Below are positions 17,244 through 25,581 of a stretch of 64,000 nt of DNA, in pieces. The translations under genes and the position numbers were made by a program. This DNA is from Roseiarcus sp036488815 (GTDB taxonomy: Bacteria; Pseudomonadota; Alphaproteobacteria; Rhizobiales; Beijerinckiaceae). Below the pieces are notes generated by a model that worked only from the letters and a program-made list of their open reading frames with translations, ran no database searches and was not told where the DNA came from. Each line of letters opens with the position of its first letter. The first letter of the stretch is position 1. Location of the stretch: assembly GCA_036488815.1 (NCBI GenBank), contig DASXGX010000006.1, positions 1-64,000 on the forward strand, written 5' to 3'.

Positions 17244-18674
17244 ATGGGAACCTTGTGGGATCAGATGCTCAATTTCGGTCAGTTGGGCGAGCGGCGGCGC
17301 GGCGGCGGGTCGGGCGACTTCTCGCTGGCGCGTTATACGCCGGACGCCTCGCTGGAGGCGATCGGCAAGCAGAACGAAACGCTGCGCGCGCAGATGGAGG
17401 AAGTGCAACACGGCTTCGAGCATTTGGACCAGGTGAGGGGCCGGTTCCACGCGCTGCTGCCGCCGATGTCGGAACTGCTGGCCGAATTCGAGGCGGCCAA
17501 GGCCCGCCTACACGAGACGAAAATCAAGCTGGCTCTCGTCGAGGACGCGCACGCGGAGTTGAGCGGGCGGTTCGCCGCCGTGTCGGAGGAGTGCGACCTC
17601 GTCGTCGGCGCAAAGAACGCGCTGCTTCGCGACCATCGCGAATTGTCGCAACGCGCACAGCGCACCGAGGCGACGCTGGGCGAGACGCAGGTCAAGCTTC
17701 GCGACTGCTCCGCGGCCAAAGACAAGGCGGAGCGTCTCCTCGAGATCGAGACGCGCGCGAGCGCCAGCCACGTCGAGGAGAATCGCCGTCTGAAGGAGGA
17801 GCTGGCGGCCAAAGACAAGAGCCTTGCGAGCCAGGAGCTCTCGCTCAAGGTCGCCGGCGACCAGAGCGCTCTCTTGACGCAGGAAAACGCGACGTTGCGC
17901 GAGACCTCGAACAGCCTCGCCGTCAATCTGGACGCGGCGACAAGGCGCATTGCCGACTTTGAAGGCCAGATCGACCAGGGCAAGCATCGCGTCGTCGCCC
18001 TGGAGCAGGCGCTGATGGAGGAGCAAACCGTTCACGCGGCCTTGCGCGCCCGACATGTCGAGCATGTCGAGCGAAGCCACGCCGAGATCTCGACCCTCAG
18101 CAACACCATCCACGCCGTGCGCGGACGGGTGGAGGTCACGAACAAGATCCTCGATCAGACGCGAGCCCAGTTGCGCGACAAGATCGACGAATTGCGCGCG
18201 GTCGGGCGAAAGCTGCTCGAGAACACCATCCAGATCGACGTTCTCGAGAAGAGCGCTCGATCCCAGAAGGACGATCTTGACGCCGCGAACGAACGCATCG
18301 CCGGGACGGAGCGCGCCCGCAGCGTGCTCGTCGATCAAGTCAACGGTCTCAACGAGGCGGTGCGCGCCAAGGAGGTGGCGCTGCAATCGGCGATCCGCAC
18401 GATCGAGCAATTGAGCGTCCGCGTCGATGAAATGGCGGCGGCCAAGCAGCGCGCCAAGGAGGAATTGGATCGTCGCACAGCGGCGCTGCAAGACGAGATC
18501 GCGCGCATGCGGGCGGAGCGCCAGTTGGCGGACGGCGCGCTGGAAGCCTCCCGCGCCGAGCGCCAGCAGGCGCGCCGAGGCCACGCGGCGGGCAGCGAGA
18601 CGCAGCGCGAAGGCGAAGAGGCCGCCGCGGCGACTCAAACCAACGTAACCAAGCTGACGCGCGCCGCCGTGTGA
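17244..18674 (+). CDS. Crescentin-like long coiled-coil protein
   Basis: This 476-aa protein is almost wholly heptad-like coiled coil from about residue 40 to 440 (rich in E, K, A, L, R, Q and poor in proline). A short Gly/Arg-rich N-terminal segment and a basic C-terminal tail flank it. Length and layout resemble crescentin (CreS), the intermediate-filament-like protein that curves Caulobacter cells, and related alphaproteobacterial filament proteins. An SMC-like or other structural coiled coil is the alternative. There is no signal peptide or membrane segment. The start was chosen at the ATG after GGGGGGC; the frame is open to 17049. Confidence 0.55.
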   Translation: MGTLWDQMLNFGQLGERRRGGGSGDFSLARYTPDASLEAIGKQNETLRAQMEEVQHGFEHLDQVRGRFHALLPPMSELLAEFEAAKARLHETKIKLALVEDAHAELSGRFAAVSEECDLVVGAKNALLRDHRELSQRAQRTEATLGETQVKLRDCSAAKDKAERLLEIETRASASHVEENRRLKEELAAKDKSLASQELSLKVAGDQSALLTQENATLRETSNSLAVNLDAATRRIADFEGQIDQGKHRVVALEQALMEEQTVHAALRARHVEHVERSHAEISTLSNTIHAVRGRVEVTNKILDQTRAQLRDKIDELRAVGRKLLENTIQIDVLEKSARSQKDDLDAANERIAGTERARSVLVDQVNGLNEAVRAKEVALQSAIRTIEQLSVRVDEMAAAKQRAKEELDRRTAALQDEIARMRAERQLADGALEASRAERQQARRGHAAGSETQREGEEAAAATQTNVTKLTRAAV

Positions 18675-18753
18675 CGGGCTTTGGGTCGGACGGCAGTTGG
18701 TCGCAGGCGAGGCGGCTCTTTTCTTCGAGGGCTGCCGCCTCTAAACAGCCGGC

Positions 18754-19824
18754 ATGACGTTCACCCGGTCTCCCGCGCGCACTCTGAAGACGACGGACGA
18801 TCTCGTCGCCGCCGGCCTCGTCGCCTCCGCGCGCCACGATGCGGTCGCGGCGGTCGCGGCGCAATACGCCGTATCGATCACGCCGGCTGTCGCCGTGCTC
18901 ATCGACGCCGCTGATCCCGATGATCCCATCGCGCGGCAATATGTTCCCGATCCGCGCGAGCTTTCCCGCGATCCCGCCGAGGATCCCGACCCGATCGGCG
19001 ACGGGCTGAAGAGCCCGGCCGCCGGGGTTGTGCACCGCTATCGCGACCGCGTGCTGCTCAAGCTCGTCTCGGTCTGCGCGGTCTATTGCCGCTTCTGTTT
19101 CCGTCGCGAAATGGTGGGGCCGGGGGCCGGGGCTTTGAGCGACGCGGAATTTGCGGCGGCGCTCGACTACATCCGCTCGCACGACGAAATTTGGGAGGTC
19201 GTGCTGACGGGCGGCGACCCGCTCGCAATGTCCGCGCGCCGGATCGCCGAGGCGACGCGTGCCCTAGCGGCGATCCCGCACGTCAAGGTGCTGCGCTGGC
19301 ACACGCGCCTTCCGGTCGTCGCGCCGGAGCGCGTGACCAAGGCGATGGCTGAGGCGCTGACGCGCGGCCACGACAAGACTGTCGTCGTCGCGCTGCACGC
19401 CAACCATGCGCGCGAACTGACGAACGAAGCCCGCCACGCCTGCCGCCGCCTGCGCGACCGCGGCGTTATGATGGTGAGCCAGAGCGTGCTGCTCAGGGGC
19501 GTCAACGACGACGCCGACGCGCTCGAGGCGCTGATGCGCGCCTTCGTCGAAGCGCGGATCAAGCCCTACTATCTCCACCACGGCGATCTGGCGCCCGGCA
19601 CCGGACATCTCAGGGTCACCATCGCCGAGGGACAAGCCTTGATGGAAGAACTGCGCCGGCGCCTCTCAGGGCTGGCGATGCCGACCTATGTGCTCGACAT
19701 TCCCGGCGCACACGGCAAGGTCCCGATCGGCCCGACCCATGCCGCGGCGCGCGCTGAGGGCGGCTACGATATCCTCGACGCAAAGGGGCGCGCGCACCGC
19801 TACGAGGATCGCGTTGCGAGGTGA
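18754..19824 (+). CDS. KamA-family radical SAM enzyme (EpmB / lysine 2,3-aminomutase type)
   Basis: This 356-aa radical SAM enzyme has cluster ligands Cys108, Cys112 and Cys115 (C-x3-C-x2-C in CAVYCRFC) and the SAM-binding LTGGDPL. The C-terminal DIPGAHGKVP carries the likely PLP-binding Lys. Family members isomerise lysine between alpha and beta forms. EpmB-type proteins of this length make beta-lysine for modification of elongation factor P. Neither epmA nor efp is in the window, so the EpmB role is inference. Confidence 0.8.
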   Translation: MTFTRSPARTLKTTDDLVAAGLVASARHDAVAAVAAQYAVSITPAVAVLIDAADPDDPIARQYVPDPRELSRDPAEDPDPIGDGLKSPAAGVVHRYRDRVLLKLVSVCAVYCRFCFRREMVGPGAGALSDAEFAAALDYIRSHDEIWEVVLTGGDPLAMSARRIAEATRALAAIPHVKVLRWHTRLPVVAPERVTKAMAEALTRGHDKTVVVALHANHARELTNEARHACRRLRDRGVMMVSQSVLLRGVNDDADALEALMRAFVEARIKPYYLHHGDLAPGTGHLRVTIAEGQALMEELRRRLSGLAMPTYVLDIPGAHGKVPIGPTHAAARAEGGYDILDAKGRAHRYEDRVAR

Positions 19825-19896
19825 AGGGCTGGCGCCCGTTGTTCGACGCGCGAACGGCAGTAGCGGCTGGCGAACGGCACGCCGGCTCGGCCGTCC

Positions 19897-20313
19897 TCAG
19901 TCCTTCACCGCTTTGGCGAGAACGTCCTGCATTGCGGGGGACGGCGCGCCGAAATACGCGGGGTCTTCGTTGCGGCCGCCGAGCGCGCCATAGGCGTGCG
20001 TGCCGCCGGTTTCGAACAGGACCTCGAACTTGCGCTCGGCGCATTCCCCTGGCTTGCCGCTCGGCTTGCACACATAGGCGATCTGATAGGTTTTGCCGTC
20101 GATCGTGACCGGCTTCAGCTCGCTGGCGACGCCGTCGAAATTCTTGTTGAACTGGAGGAGCCAGTCCGGCGTCGGCTGGACCGTCTTCATCAGCTTCTCC
20201 CAGGCGCCGTGATAGACGCGGTTTTGGAGCGCGTCGAACAGGAACGGACTCTCTTGCGCGGCGGCGGCGGTTCCGGCGACGAGCGACAGGGCGACGAAAA
20301 CGGGTAAACGCAT
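19897..20313 (-). CDS. Ivy-type lysozyme inhibitor, periplasmic
   Basis: This 138-aa protein has a signal peptide ending around AAAAQ (residue 20) and a mature domain matching the Ivy family. Ivy inhibits C-type lysozymes by inserting a loop held by a disulfide. Here the loop region is CKPSGKPGEC, longer than the CKPHDC seen in Escherichia coli Ivy. It lies downstream of the stand-alone ligand-binding protein on the same strand and may share its transcript. Confidence 0.75.
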   Translation of the reverse strand: MRLPVFVALSLVAGTAAAAQESPFLFDALQNRVYHGAWEKLMKTVQPTPDWLLQFNKNFDGVASELKPVTIDGKTYQIAYVCKPSGKPGECAERKFEVLFETGGTHAYGALGGRNEDPAYFGAPSPAMQDVLAKAVKD

Positions 20314-20336
20314 GTCTGGCTCTCGGCTAGGGACGT

Positions 20337-20573
20337 TCAGAACGCCTTGAAGGTGATGATCGTGCGGGTGTCGACGATGCCGGGAATCACCTGCACGCGA
20401 TGACCGACGAAGTGCCCGATGTCGACGTCGCGCTCGACGTAGAATTTGGCGAGAATGTCGAAATCGCCGGCGATCGAATAAATTTCCGAGGCGATTTCCG
20501 CCTCCGCGAGGGCGCTGGCGACCTCGTAGGTGCGCCCGAGCGCACATTTGATCTCGACGAAGAAAGTCTGCAT
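20337..20573 (-). CDS. Stand-alone Lrp/AsnC ligand-binding (RAM) domain protein
   Basis: This 78-aa protein consists only of the C-terminal ligand-binding domain of Lrp/AsnC regulators (FFVEIKCALGRTYEVA, AGDFDILAKF, VIPGIVDTRT). The helix-turn-helix is absent, so it cannot bind DNA by itself. Such proteins may sense amino acids or assemble with full-length Lrp proteins. The start at 20573 was taken because the conserved domain begins there. It starts 7 nt after the stop of the preceding secreted protein gene. Confidence 0.82.
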   Translation of the reverse strand: MQTFFVEIKCALGRTYEVASALAEAEIASEIYSIAGDFDILAKFYVERDVDIGHFVGHRVQVIPGIVDTRTIITFKAF

Positions 20574-20580
20574 GGCGCGA

Positions 20581-21513
20581 TCAGTCCTGTTTCGGACTCT
20601 CTTTTGCAATAACTTCGACCTCGCGGTCCAGGCCGGATTGCACCTGGAAGGTCGCTTGATAGGTTTTCGAATCGTGCCGTGCGATCACGACATATTCGCC
20701 CTCGCCGAGCACGAGGGAGGGAAAGGCGCCGATCAGATCGCGAATGAGGTCGCCGCCGGGCGTGAGAACGGTGAAGCTGCTGTTGGCGAGCGCTTCCGCG
20801 CCCGGCGCGTTGACGAGTTTGATCGTCACCGTGGCGCAGCGATGGCGCAGGGTGACGTCGACGAGCTTCCCGGCCGAGACCTTTATGTCCGCGGAGACGA
20901 TCGAATTGGTGGGCGTCGGGGCGGCGGGCTTGCCGCCGAACGCGCCGACGCTGACGGTGTCGAGGTAGGTCGAGACGATATGGTAGGAGCCTTCCGGCAG
21001 TCCGATGATCTCGCCCGCCCGCGCCTTGGGATAGACGAGCTTGGCCTCGGGATTGTTGCGCTCGGGCACGTAGATCGCGAGCGACAGCTTGGAAGCGTCG
21101 ATCGTCGCGCCGCCCAAGGTGCCGTTGATGCGAAGCGCTCCCGCGTTCACCGCAAGCCGCTCGCTGCGCACCTCAGAGCCGAGGGTCACCCGCTTGGTGG
21201 CGCTGGCGAGACCGAGCGCGACATGGACGACATAGTCGCCGGCGGGAATTGTCAGCGTCGGCTGGGCCTCGCTGGATTCGACGATCAGGGGCCGCGACCC
21301 GTCCCCCTCGGGGCGAAGCCCGAACACCCGCCAGCGCAATCCCCCCGTCAGCGGCGCGTCCGATCCGGTCAGCACCGCGGACAATCGCAGCGTGGCCGGC
21401 CCCGAGTCCGTCGCGGGCGCTTCCGAGGGCGCCAAGGTCTGGGCCAAGCCAGCGCCGGGCAGGCCGGCGATCACCGCGAGCGCCAGAAGGAGGGAGAAAG
21501 CCAAACGAGCCAT
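20581..21513 (-). CDS. Secreted protein of unknown function
   Basis: This 310-aa protein has a clear signal peptide (hydrophobic core to about residue 24, ending GLAQ). The mature part is beta-rich with three similar segments built around GxY endings (AGDYVVHV, EGSYHIVS, EGEYVVIA). They resemble carboxypeptidase-regulatory or transthyretin-like beta sandwiches. There are no catalytic motifs. It is probably a periplasmic or envelope structural protein and may head a transcript with the Lrp-like and Ivy genes. Confidence 0.72.
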   Translation of the reverse strand: MARLAFSLLLALAVIAGLPGAGLAQTLAPSEAPATDSGPATLRLSAVLTGSDAPLTGGLRWRVFGLRPEGDGSRPLIVESSEAQPTLTIPAGDYVVHVALGLASATKRVTLGSEVRSERLAVNAGALRINGTLGGATIDASKLSLAIYVPERNNPEAKLVYPKARAGEIIGLPEGSYHIVSTYLDTVSVGAFGGKPAAPTPTNSIVSADIKVSAGKLVDVTLRHRCATVTIKLVNAPGAEALANSSFTVLTPGGDLIRDLIGAFPSLVLGEGEYVVIARHDSKTYQATFQVQSGLDREVEVIAKESPKQD

Positions 21514-21670
21514 ATTCGATTGCCTTGCCGCGATCGGGAGCGGCGGTCAATGCCTTCCGCCCCGGCTTGCGTCCTGCGGCCACAATCGGGCGGATCGAAG
21601 GCGGTTTACTCCCGGCGCAATTCTCGGCATTGAGGGCCTCGGGCAGGGCCGTAGCGGAGCAACCAAAGCC

Positions 21671-22240
21671 ATGAACGACACCATCGCATTGCTGAAACGG
21701 CGCCGCTCGGCGCCGCCGCCCAACATCAGCGGGCCGGGGCCGAGCCCGGCGGAGATCGAAACCCTGCTGACGATCGCGTCGCGGGTGCCCGATCACGGCA
21801 AGCTCGCGCCGTGGCGGTTCATCACCTTTGAAGGCGCCGCCCGCGACCGCGCCGGCGCGATCGCGCTGGCGCTGAAACTCGCGGACAAGCCGGATCTCGA
21901 CGAGAATGGGCGCGCAACCGAGGCCAAGCGCTTTTCGCACGCGCCGTTGGTCGTTGCGGTCGTCTCGCGCGCCGCCCCGCACGTCAAGATTCCGGAATGG
22001 GAGCAGACGCTCTCGGCCGCCGCCGCGTGCATGAATTTGGTGATCGCGGCCAATGCGCTCGGCTACGTCACGGGTTGGGTGACGGAATGGTGCGCCTACG
22101 ATGTCCGCTTCCGCTCGGCGATCGGCCTCGCCGAGCACGAGCGCATCGTCGGCTTCGTCCACATCGGCAGCCCGAAGATCGTTATGGAGGACCGCCCACG
22201 CCCGCCGCTCGCCGATGTCGTGACCGCGTTCGCCCCCTGA
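21671..22240 (+). CDS. Nitroreductase family protein
   Basis: This 189-aa FMN-dependent nitroreductase-like protein has the N-terminal RRRSAPPPNI, the RVPDHGKLAPWRF segment and the C-terminal IGSPK, all typical of the short YdjA-like group. It would use NAD(P)H to reduce a nitro compound, quinone or enone; the substrate is unknown. A flavin-reductase-domain gene follows 12 nt later, suggesting a shared transcript. Confidence 0.85.
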   Translation: MNDTIALLKRRRSAPPPNISGPGPSPAEIETLLTIASRVPDHGKLAPWRFITFEGAARDRAGAIALALKLADKPDLDENGRATEAKRFSHAPLVVAVVSRAAPHVKIPEWEQTLSAAAACMNLVIAANALGYVTGWVTEWCAYDVRFRSAIGLAEHERIVGFVHIGSPKIVMEDRPRPPLADVVTAFAP

Positions 22241-22252
22241 TGGACGTATTCC

Positions 22253-22879
22253 ATGTTCTATGAGACCCGGCAGCGCGACAAGACCATTCTCCCGCACGAT
22301 CCCTTCAAGGCGATCGTGGCGCCGCGACCGATCGGTTGGATCTCCACGCGCAGTCTCGACGGGCGCATCAATCTCGCGCCCTACAGCTTCTTCAATGCGC
22401 TGACCTCGTTTCCGCCCCTGGTCGGTTTTTCGAGCGAAGGGCTGAAGGACAGCGCGAGCTTCGCGCGCGAAAGCGGCGAATTCGTCGCGAATCTCGCGAC
22501 GCTCGATCTGATGAAAGCGATCAGCGCGACTTCTGCGCCGCTGCCGCGCGGCGTCAGCGAATTCGAGCACGCGGGCCTGACCATGGCGCCCTGCCGTCTG
22601 GTCGCCGCGCCGCGCGTCGCCGAGGCGCATGCGGCGATGGAATGCAAGGTCGTCGAGGTCGTGAAGCTGAAGGATCACCGAGGCCAGCCGCTCGACAATT
22701 ATCTCGTCCTCGGTGAAGTCGTCGCTTTTCACATCGACGACGCCCTCATCAAGGACGGACGGTTCGACACCGCGGGAGCGAAGCCGCTCGCACGCTGCGG
22801 CTACCAGGACTATGCCGCGGTCGAAACGCTCATCGCGCTGGCGCGCCCCCCAGGCGGAGAAGGGCGCGGAGCAAGCTGA
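22253..22879 (+). CDS. Flavin reductase-like domain protein
   Basis: This 208-aa flavoprotein of the flavin-reductase-like (DIM6/NTAB) family has the FMN-binding stretch IVAPRPIGWISTRS and the NLAPYSFFNALTSFPP segment near the N-terminus. It probably reduces FMN with NAD(P)H or acts as an oxidoreductase for an unknown substrate. It is adjacent to the nitroreductase. Confidence 0.84.
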   Translation: MFYETRQRDKTILPHDPFKAIVAPRPIGWISTRSLDGRINLAPYSFFNALTSFPPLVGFSSEGLKDSASFARESGEFVANLATLDLMKAISATSAPLPRGVSEFEHAGLTMAPCRLVAAPRVAEAHAAMECKVVEVVKLKDHRGQPLDNYLVLGEVVAFHIDDALIKDGRFDTAGAKPLARCGYQDYAAVETLIALARPPGGEGRGAS

Positions 22880-22904
22880 AGCCCCGCACCAGGTCGAGCT
22901 CCAT

Positions 22905-23702
22905 CTAGCCCGTGCAGATGTTCACCTGCCGCCATCCCACCAATATGCCGCGGCGGTTGTAAACGCGGCGATTCACCCAGCAATTGCTGTTGTCGTAGCC
23001 GTACCCGTACCCGTACCCGCAGTCGACGGCGCCGTAGGCGCAGTCGTCGTAGGCGTAGTCGGGATAGTCGTCGTAGCCGTAGCCGTAGTAGCCGAAGCCG
23101 CCAAACCCGCGGTTATGATTGTGGTGGTGGCGCCCATCGAAGCCTTCGCGGAATCCATTGTGATTATTGAAATTCCCGGCGACGACGCCGGGGCGGGTCA
23201 GCAGGCGCGAGCCGTTCCCGGGCGCCACGCCATTGCCGAATGTCGAGCCCATCGGCCCGCCATTCCAGTGGCCGGTCGGCCCGTGGAAACCACCAGACCA
23301 GTGCGATCCGTTCTGAGCCTGGACGCTGCCGCCGGACCAATGCGAACCGCCGCCGGCGAAACCGAGGCCATGGGCTCCGCCGCCGCTGAAGGTTCCGCCC
23401 GTAGGTCCGCCGTGGAAGCCGCCGCCGAACCCGCCGCCGCTGTGGAAGCCGCCCCCGGAGAAACCGCCCCCGGAGAAACCGCCGCCATGGGCTCCGCCGC
23501 CGCCGGAGAAGCCGCCCCCGGAGAAACCGCCGCCATGGGCTCCGCCGCCGCCGGAGAAACCGCCGCCGGAGAAACCGCCCCCGTGGCCACCCCCGCCGCC
23601 GCCGCCGACGAAGCTTCCAGCCTCCGCCGTGGTCGCCCCCGCCGCGGCCAAAACAAGCGCGGTGGCCGAGGCGATCGCCAATTTGCTCCATGACCTTTCC
23701 AT
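22905..23702 (-). CDS. Glycine-rich secreted repeat protein
   Basis: This 265-aa protein has a signal peptide (residues 1 to about 28, ending AEAG). A very Gly-rich region of residues 33-125 has a 16-residue repeat of the form HGGGF-SGGGF-SGGGGA, then a His/Asn-rich segment, a Tyr/Gly/Asp-rich stretch near 210-240, and a C-terminal CWVNRRVYNRRG region ending NIC. The tail is seen in many small Rhizobiales exported proteins. It is likely an envelope or surface protein of unknown role. The first repeats are nearly identical at DNA level. Confidence 0.75.
   Translation of the reverse strand: MERSWSKLAIASATALVLAAAGATTAEAGSFVGGGGGGGHGGGFSGGGFSGGGGAHGGGFSGGGFSGGGGAHGGGFSGGGFSGGGFHSGGGFGGGFHGGPTGGTFSGGGAHGLGFAGGGSHWSGGSVQAQNGSHWSGGFHGPTGHWNGGPMGSTFGNGVAPGNGSRLLTRPGVVAGNFNNHNGFREGFDGRHHHNHNRGFGGFGYYGYGYDDYPDYAYDDCAYGAVDCGYGYGYGYDNSNCWVNRRVYNRRGILVGWRQVNICTG
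23445..23585 (-). repeat. 48-bp tandem repeat within the glycine-rich gene
   Basis: Nearly three copies of a 48-bp unit encode the 16-residue HGGGFSGGGFSGGGGA repeat (residues 40-86; the third copy diverges at its end). Copies differ at only a few third-codon positions, so length change by slippage is likely. This is coding repeat, not a CRISPR array, as there are no unique spacers. Confidence 0.8.
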
Positions 23703-23968
23703 ACGAGTCTCCTTCGAACCGAGCCGATCCGCTTTGAGCGGAGGGAATGGCCCATTCGACGCAGCTCACGGTCCCGCAGCGCGAAGATGTGCTATGGTGA
23801 CCGCGGCGTCTGGACAGTGATCAGCGTCGACAAGCGCCGTTGTCCGGCTCGCCGTTGTTCCAAAATCGTCGCTCGGTTGGGCGACGTGTCGATGGAAAGA
23901 CGGGTCGAAGCCGCTCTTAACGACAACACTTCAGCCCGAGGTTCGATCCACTTCGTGAGGAGGTTTGA

Positions 23969-24445
23969 ATGAAATTGTGCATTTCCACTTTCGCAGCCGC
24001 GCTCGTTTCACTGGCTGCGCTCGCACAACCGGCCCTAGCGCAGTCCGAAACCAAGGTCGGCCAGCTGCGGTGCGAAGTCTCGGGCGGTTTGGGGATGATC
24101 ATCACCTCGGCGCAGGAAATGCGATGCGTCTTTACCTCCGCCCGCGGGCGCCGTGAGCGTTACTACGGTAGGATCCGTAAATTCGGTCTCGACATTGGAG
24201 CCACCCAGCGCGGCGTTCTGACCTGGGCCGTTTTCGCGCCGTCGGAAGGGCCGCCTCGCGGCGCGCTGGCGGGCGATTATGCGGGCGCTGACGCGTCCGT
24301 GACGATTGGAGCGGGCCTGGGCGCCAACGCGCTCGTCGGCGGTTTCAACCGGTCGATCACGCTGCAGCCTCTGTCGGTCGAAGTCCAATCGGGCCTTGCC
24401 CTGGCCGCCGGCGTCGCCTCCCTGACGCTGCGCCCCGGCCGCTGA
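23969..24445 (+). CDS. DUF992 family secreted protein
   Basis: This 158-aa protein has a signal peptide ending about ALAQ (residue 25) and the DUF992 core (VGQLRCEVSGGLG, then MRCVFTSARG-x-RERYYG). DUF992 proteins are small exported proteins found mainly in Rhizobiales and their function is unknown. AGGAGG precedes the ATG. The gene is divergent from the glycine-rich protein gene across a 266-nt spacer. Confidence 0.8.
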   Translation: MKLCISTFAAALVSLAALAQPALAQSETKVGQLRCEVSGGLGMIITSAQEMRCVFTSARGRRERYYGRIRKFGLDIGATQRGVLTWAVFAPSEGPPRGALAGDYAGADASVTIGAGLGANALVGGFNRSITLQPLSVEVQSGLALAAGVASLTLRPGR

Positions 24446-24465
24446 TCTCGGCCACATCAAAAGCT

Positions 24466-24496
24466 GCCGCCGGAACGTTGAATTAGCGCCGGCGGC
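24466..24496. terminator. Hairpin between convergent genes
   Basis: GCCGCCGG (24466-24473) pairs with CCGGCGGC (24489-24496) across a 15-nt loop, in the 84-nt gap where the DUF992 gene and the SagB-type gene meet tail to tail. It could end transcription in both directions. No U-tract is present. Confidence 0.3.
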
Positions 24497-24529
24497 GCGC
24501 GCTCTGAAAAGCCTCCCTATCGCGCCGCG

Positions 24530-25120
24530 CTAGGCGGGAAACCCCACAGTCTGCACATAAGCGACGAATTGGTCGTCCGGCAACTTTAGGGCCTGAGCGA
24601 GCTTGGCCGCGTCGACCGCGCCGAGGAAAACCGTCGCAAGGCCCTCCGAGGCGCAGAACAGATAGACGTTCTCGCCGATGAAGCCGGCGTCGACGCAGGC
24701 GTTGAGGCGGCGCTGCTCCATCGGCAGGTCGCTCATGCGCTCGGCGTGGCCGACATAGACGAGATCGAGGCCGGCATGGCCGACGAAGTCCTGCTCGCCG
24801 GTCGCAGCGCGGATGTCCTCCTTGGCGTGCGGCAGCAGCGTATGGCTGGCCGCGTCGTAGAGCCATACGCCGTCCGCCGTCGCCACATAGAGGTCGAGCA
24901 TCACGATGTGGAGGGCGTAGGGCGCCGTTCGCGCGCCTTCGGGTCCGTTGACGCCGAAAGCAGCCCAGAGGAGATCGGAAAGCGTCTGCTCAGGCAGAGG
25001 GCGTTCTGAGAATTCGCGCGCCGAGCGCCGGCGGGCGATGGCTTCGAACAGCGGCATGCCGCCGGTCTTGCGCGGCGGCGGAAGCCTCAGCGCCGCGCCC
25101 TGGGGATCGCGTTGCGTCAT
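24530..25120 (-). CDS. SagB-type nitroreductase family protein
   Basis: This 196-aa protein is an FMN-dependent nitroreductase fold of the SagB/ThcOx branch (ARRRSAREFSERPLPEQTLSDLLWAAFG, YALHIVM, GENVYLFCASEGLATV). SagB oxidases act on peptide azolines in natural-product clusters. Here no cyclodehydratase, precursor peptide or other such gene is nearby, so it is more likely a general oxidoreductase. Confidence 0.8.
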   Translation of the reverse strand: MTQRDPQGAALRLPPPRKTGGMPLFEAIARRRSAREFSERPLPEQTLSDLLWAAFGVNGPEGARTAPYALHIVMLDLYVATADGVWLYDAASHTLLPHAKEDIRAATGEQDFVGHAGLDLVYVGHAERMSDLPMEQRRLNACVDAGFIGENVYLFCASEGLATVFLGAVDAAKLAQALKLPDDQFVAYVQTVGFPA

Positions 25121-25231
25121 CGTCGTTCCTCCCTCGCGCCCGCGGATACGGGCCGAGCGCCATTGGATCGCACGGATTTGGAGATTGCATGGCGGCGGCG
25201 TCGCGAATGCGGCGGATTGGACTTGCGCCGC

Positions 25232-25567
25232 CTAAAGCGTCACCGGGCCGCCTCGCGCCCGCCAGCCGCCGGTGCCGGGCGCGTAGTGTCGCACGCCCGA
25301 GACGCCGGCCTGTTGCGCCGCGCGGAGCGCTTTGGCGGATCGCGCGCCGGACTGGCAGATCAGCACGACCGGCCGATCCGTCGGCAACTCGGCGGGGTCG
25401 AAGCGCGACAGCGGCAGATTGATCGCGCCGGGGACGTGGCCGGCGGCGAATTCGTGCGGCTCGCGCACGTCGACGATGGCGCTGGAGGCGTCTTCGACCG
25501 CCGCGAGAAATTCGTCATCACCAATCTCGTATGGCGACGTGCTTGGATTGGAGGGATCTGAGACCAT
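25232..25567 (-). CDS. Rhodanese-like sulfurtransferase
   Basis: This 111-aa single-domain rhodanese has catalytic Cys71 in the loop CQSGARS and the conserved IVDVREPHEFAAGHVPGAINLP segment. It moves sulfane sulfur between carriers. It follows the siroheme synthase gene on the same strand by 14 nt, which suggests a link to sulfur assimilation. Confidence 0.9.
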   Translation of the reverse strand: MVSDPSNPSTSPYEIGDDEFLAAVEDASSAIVDVREPHEFAAGHVPGAINLPLSRFDPAELPTDRPVVLICQSGARSAKALRAAQQAGVSGVRHYAPGTGGWRARGGPVTL

Positions 25568-25581
25568 TGTACGCTTCCTGC

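Noticed and set aside
23445..23585. Tandem repeats that might look like a CRISPR array
   Set aside because: The repeats are contiguous, in frame, and code for Gly-rich protein; there are no unique spacers or cas genes.
24530..25120. Azoline-containing natural-product cluster suggested by the SagB-type gene
   Set aside because: No cyclodehydratase, precursor peptide, protease or exporter gene is adjacent; SagB-like folds are also common as lone oxidoreductases.
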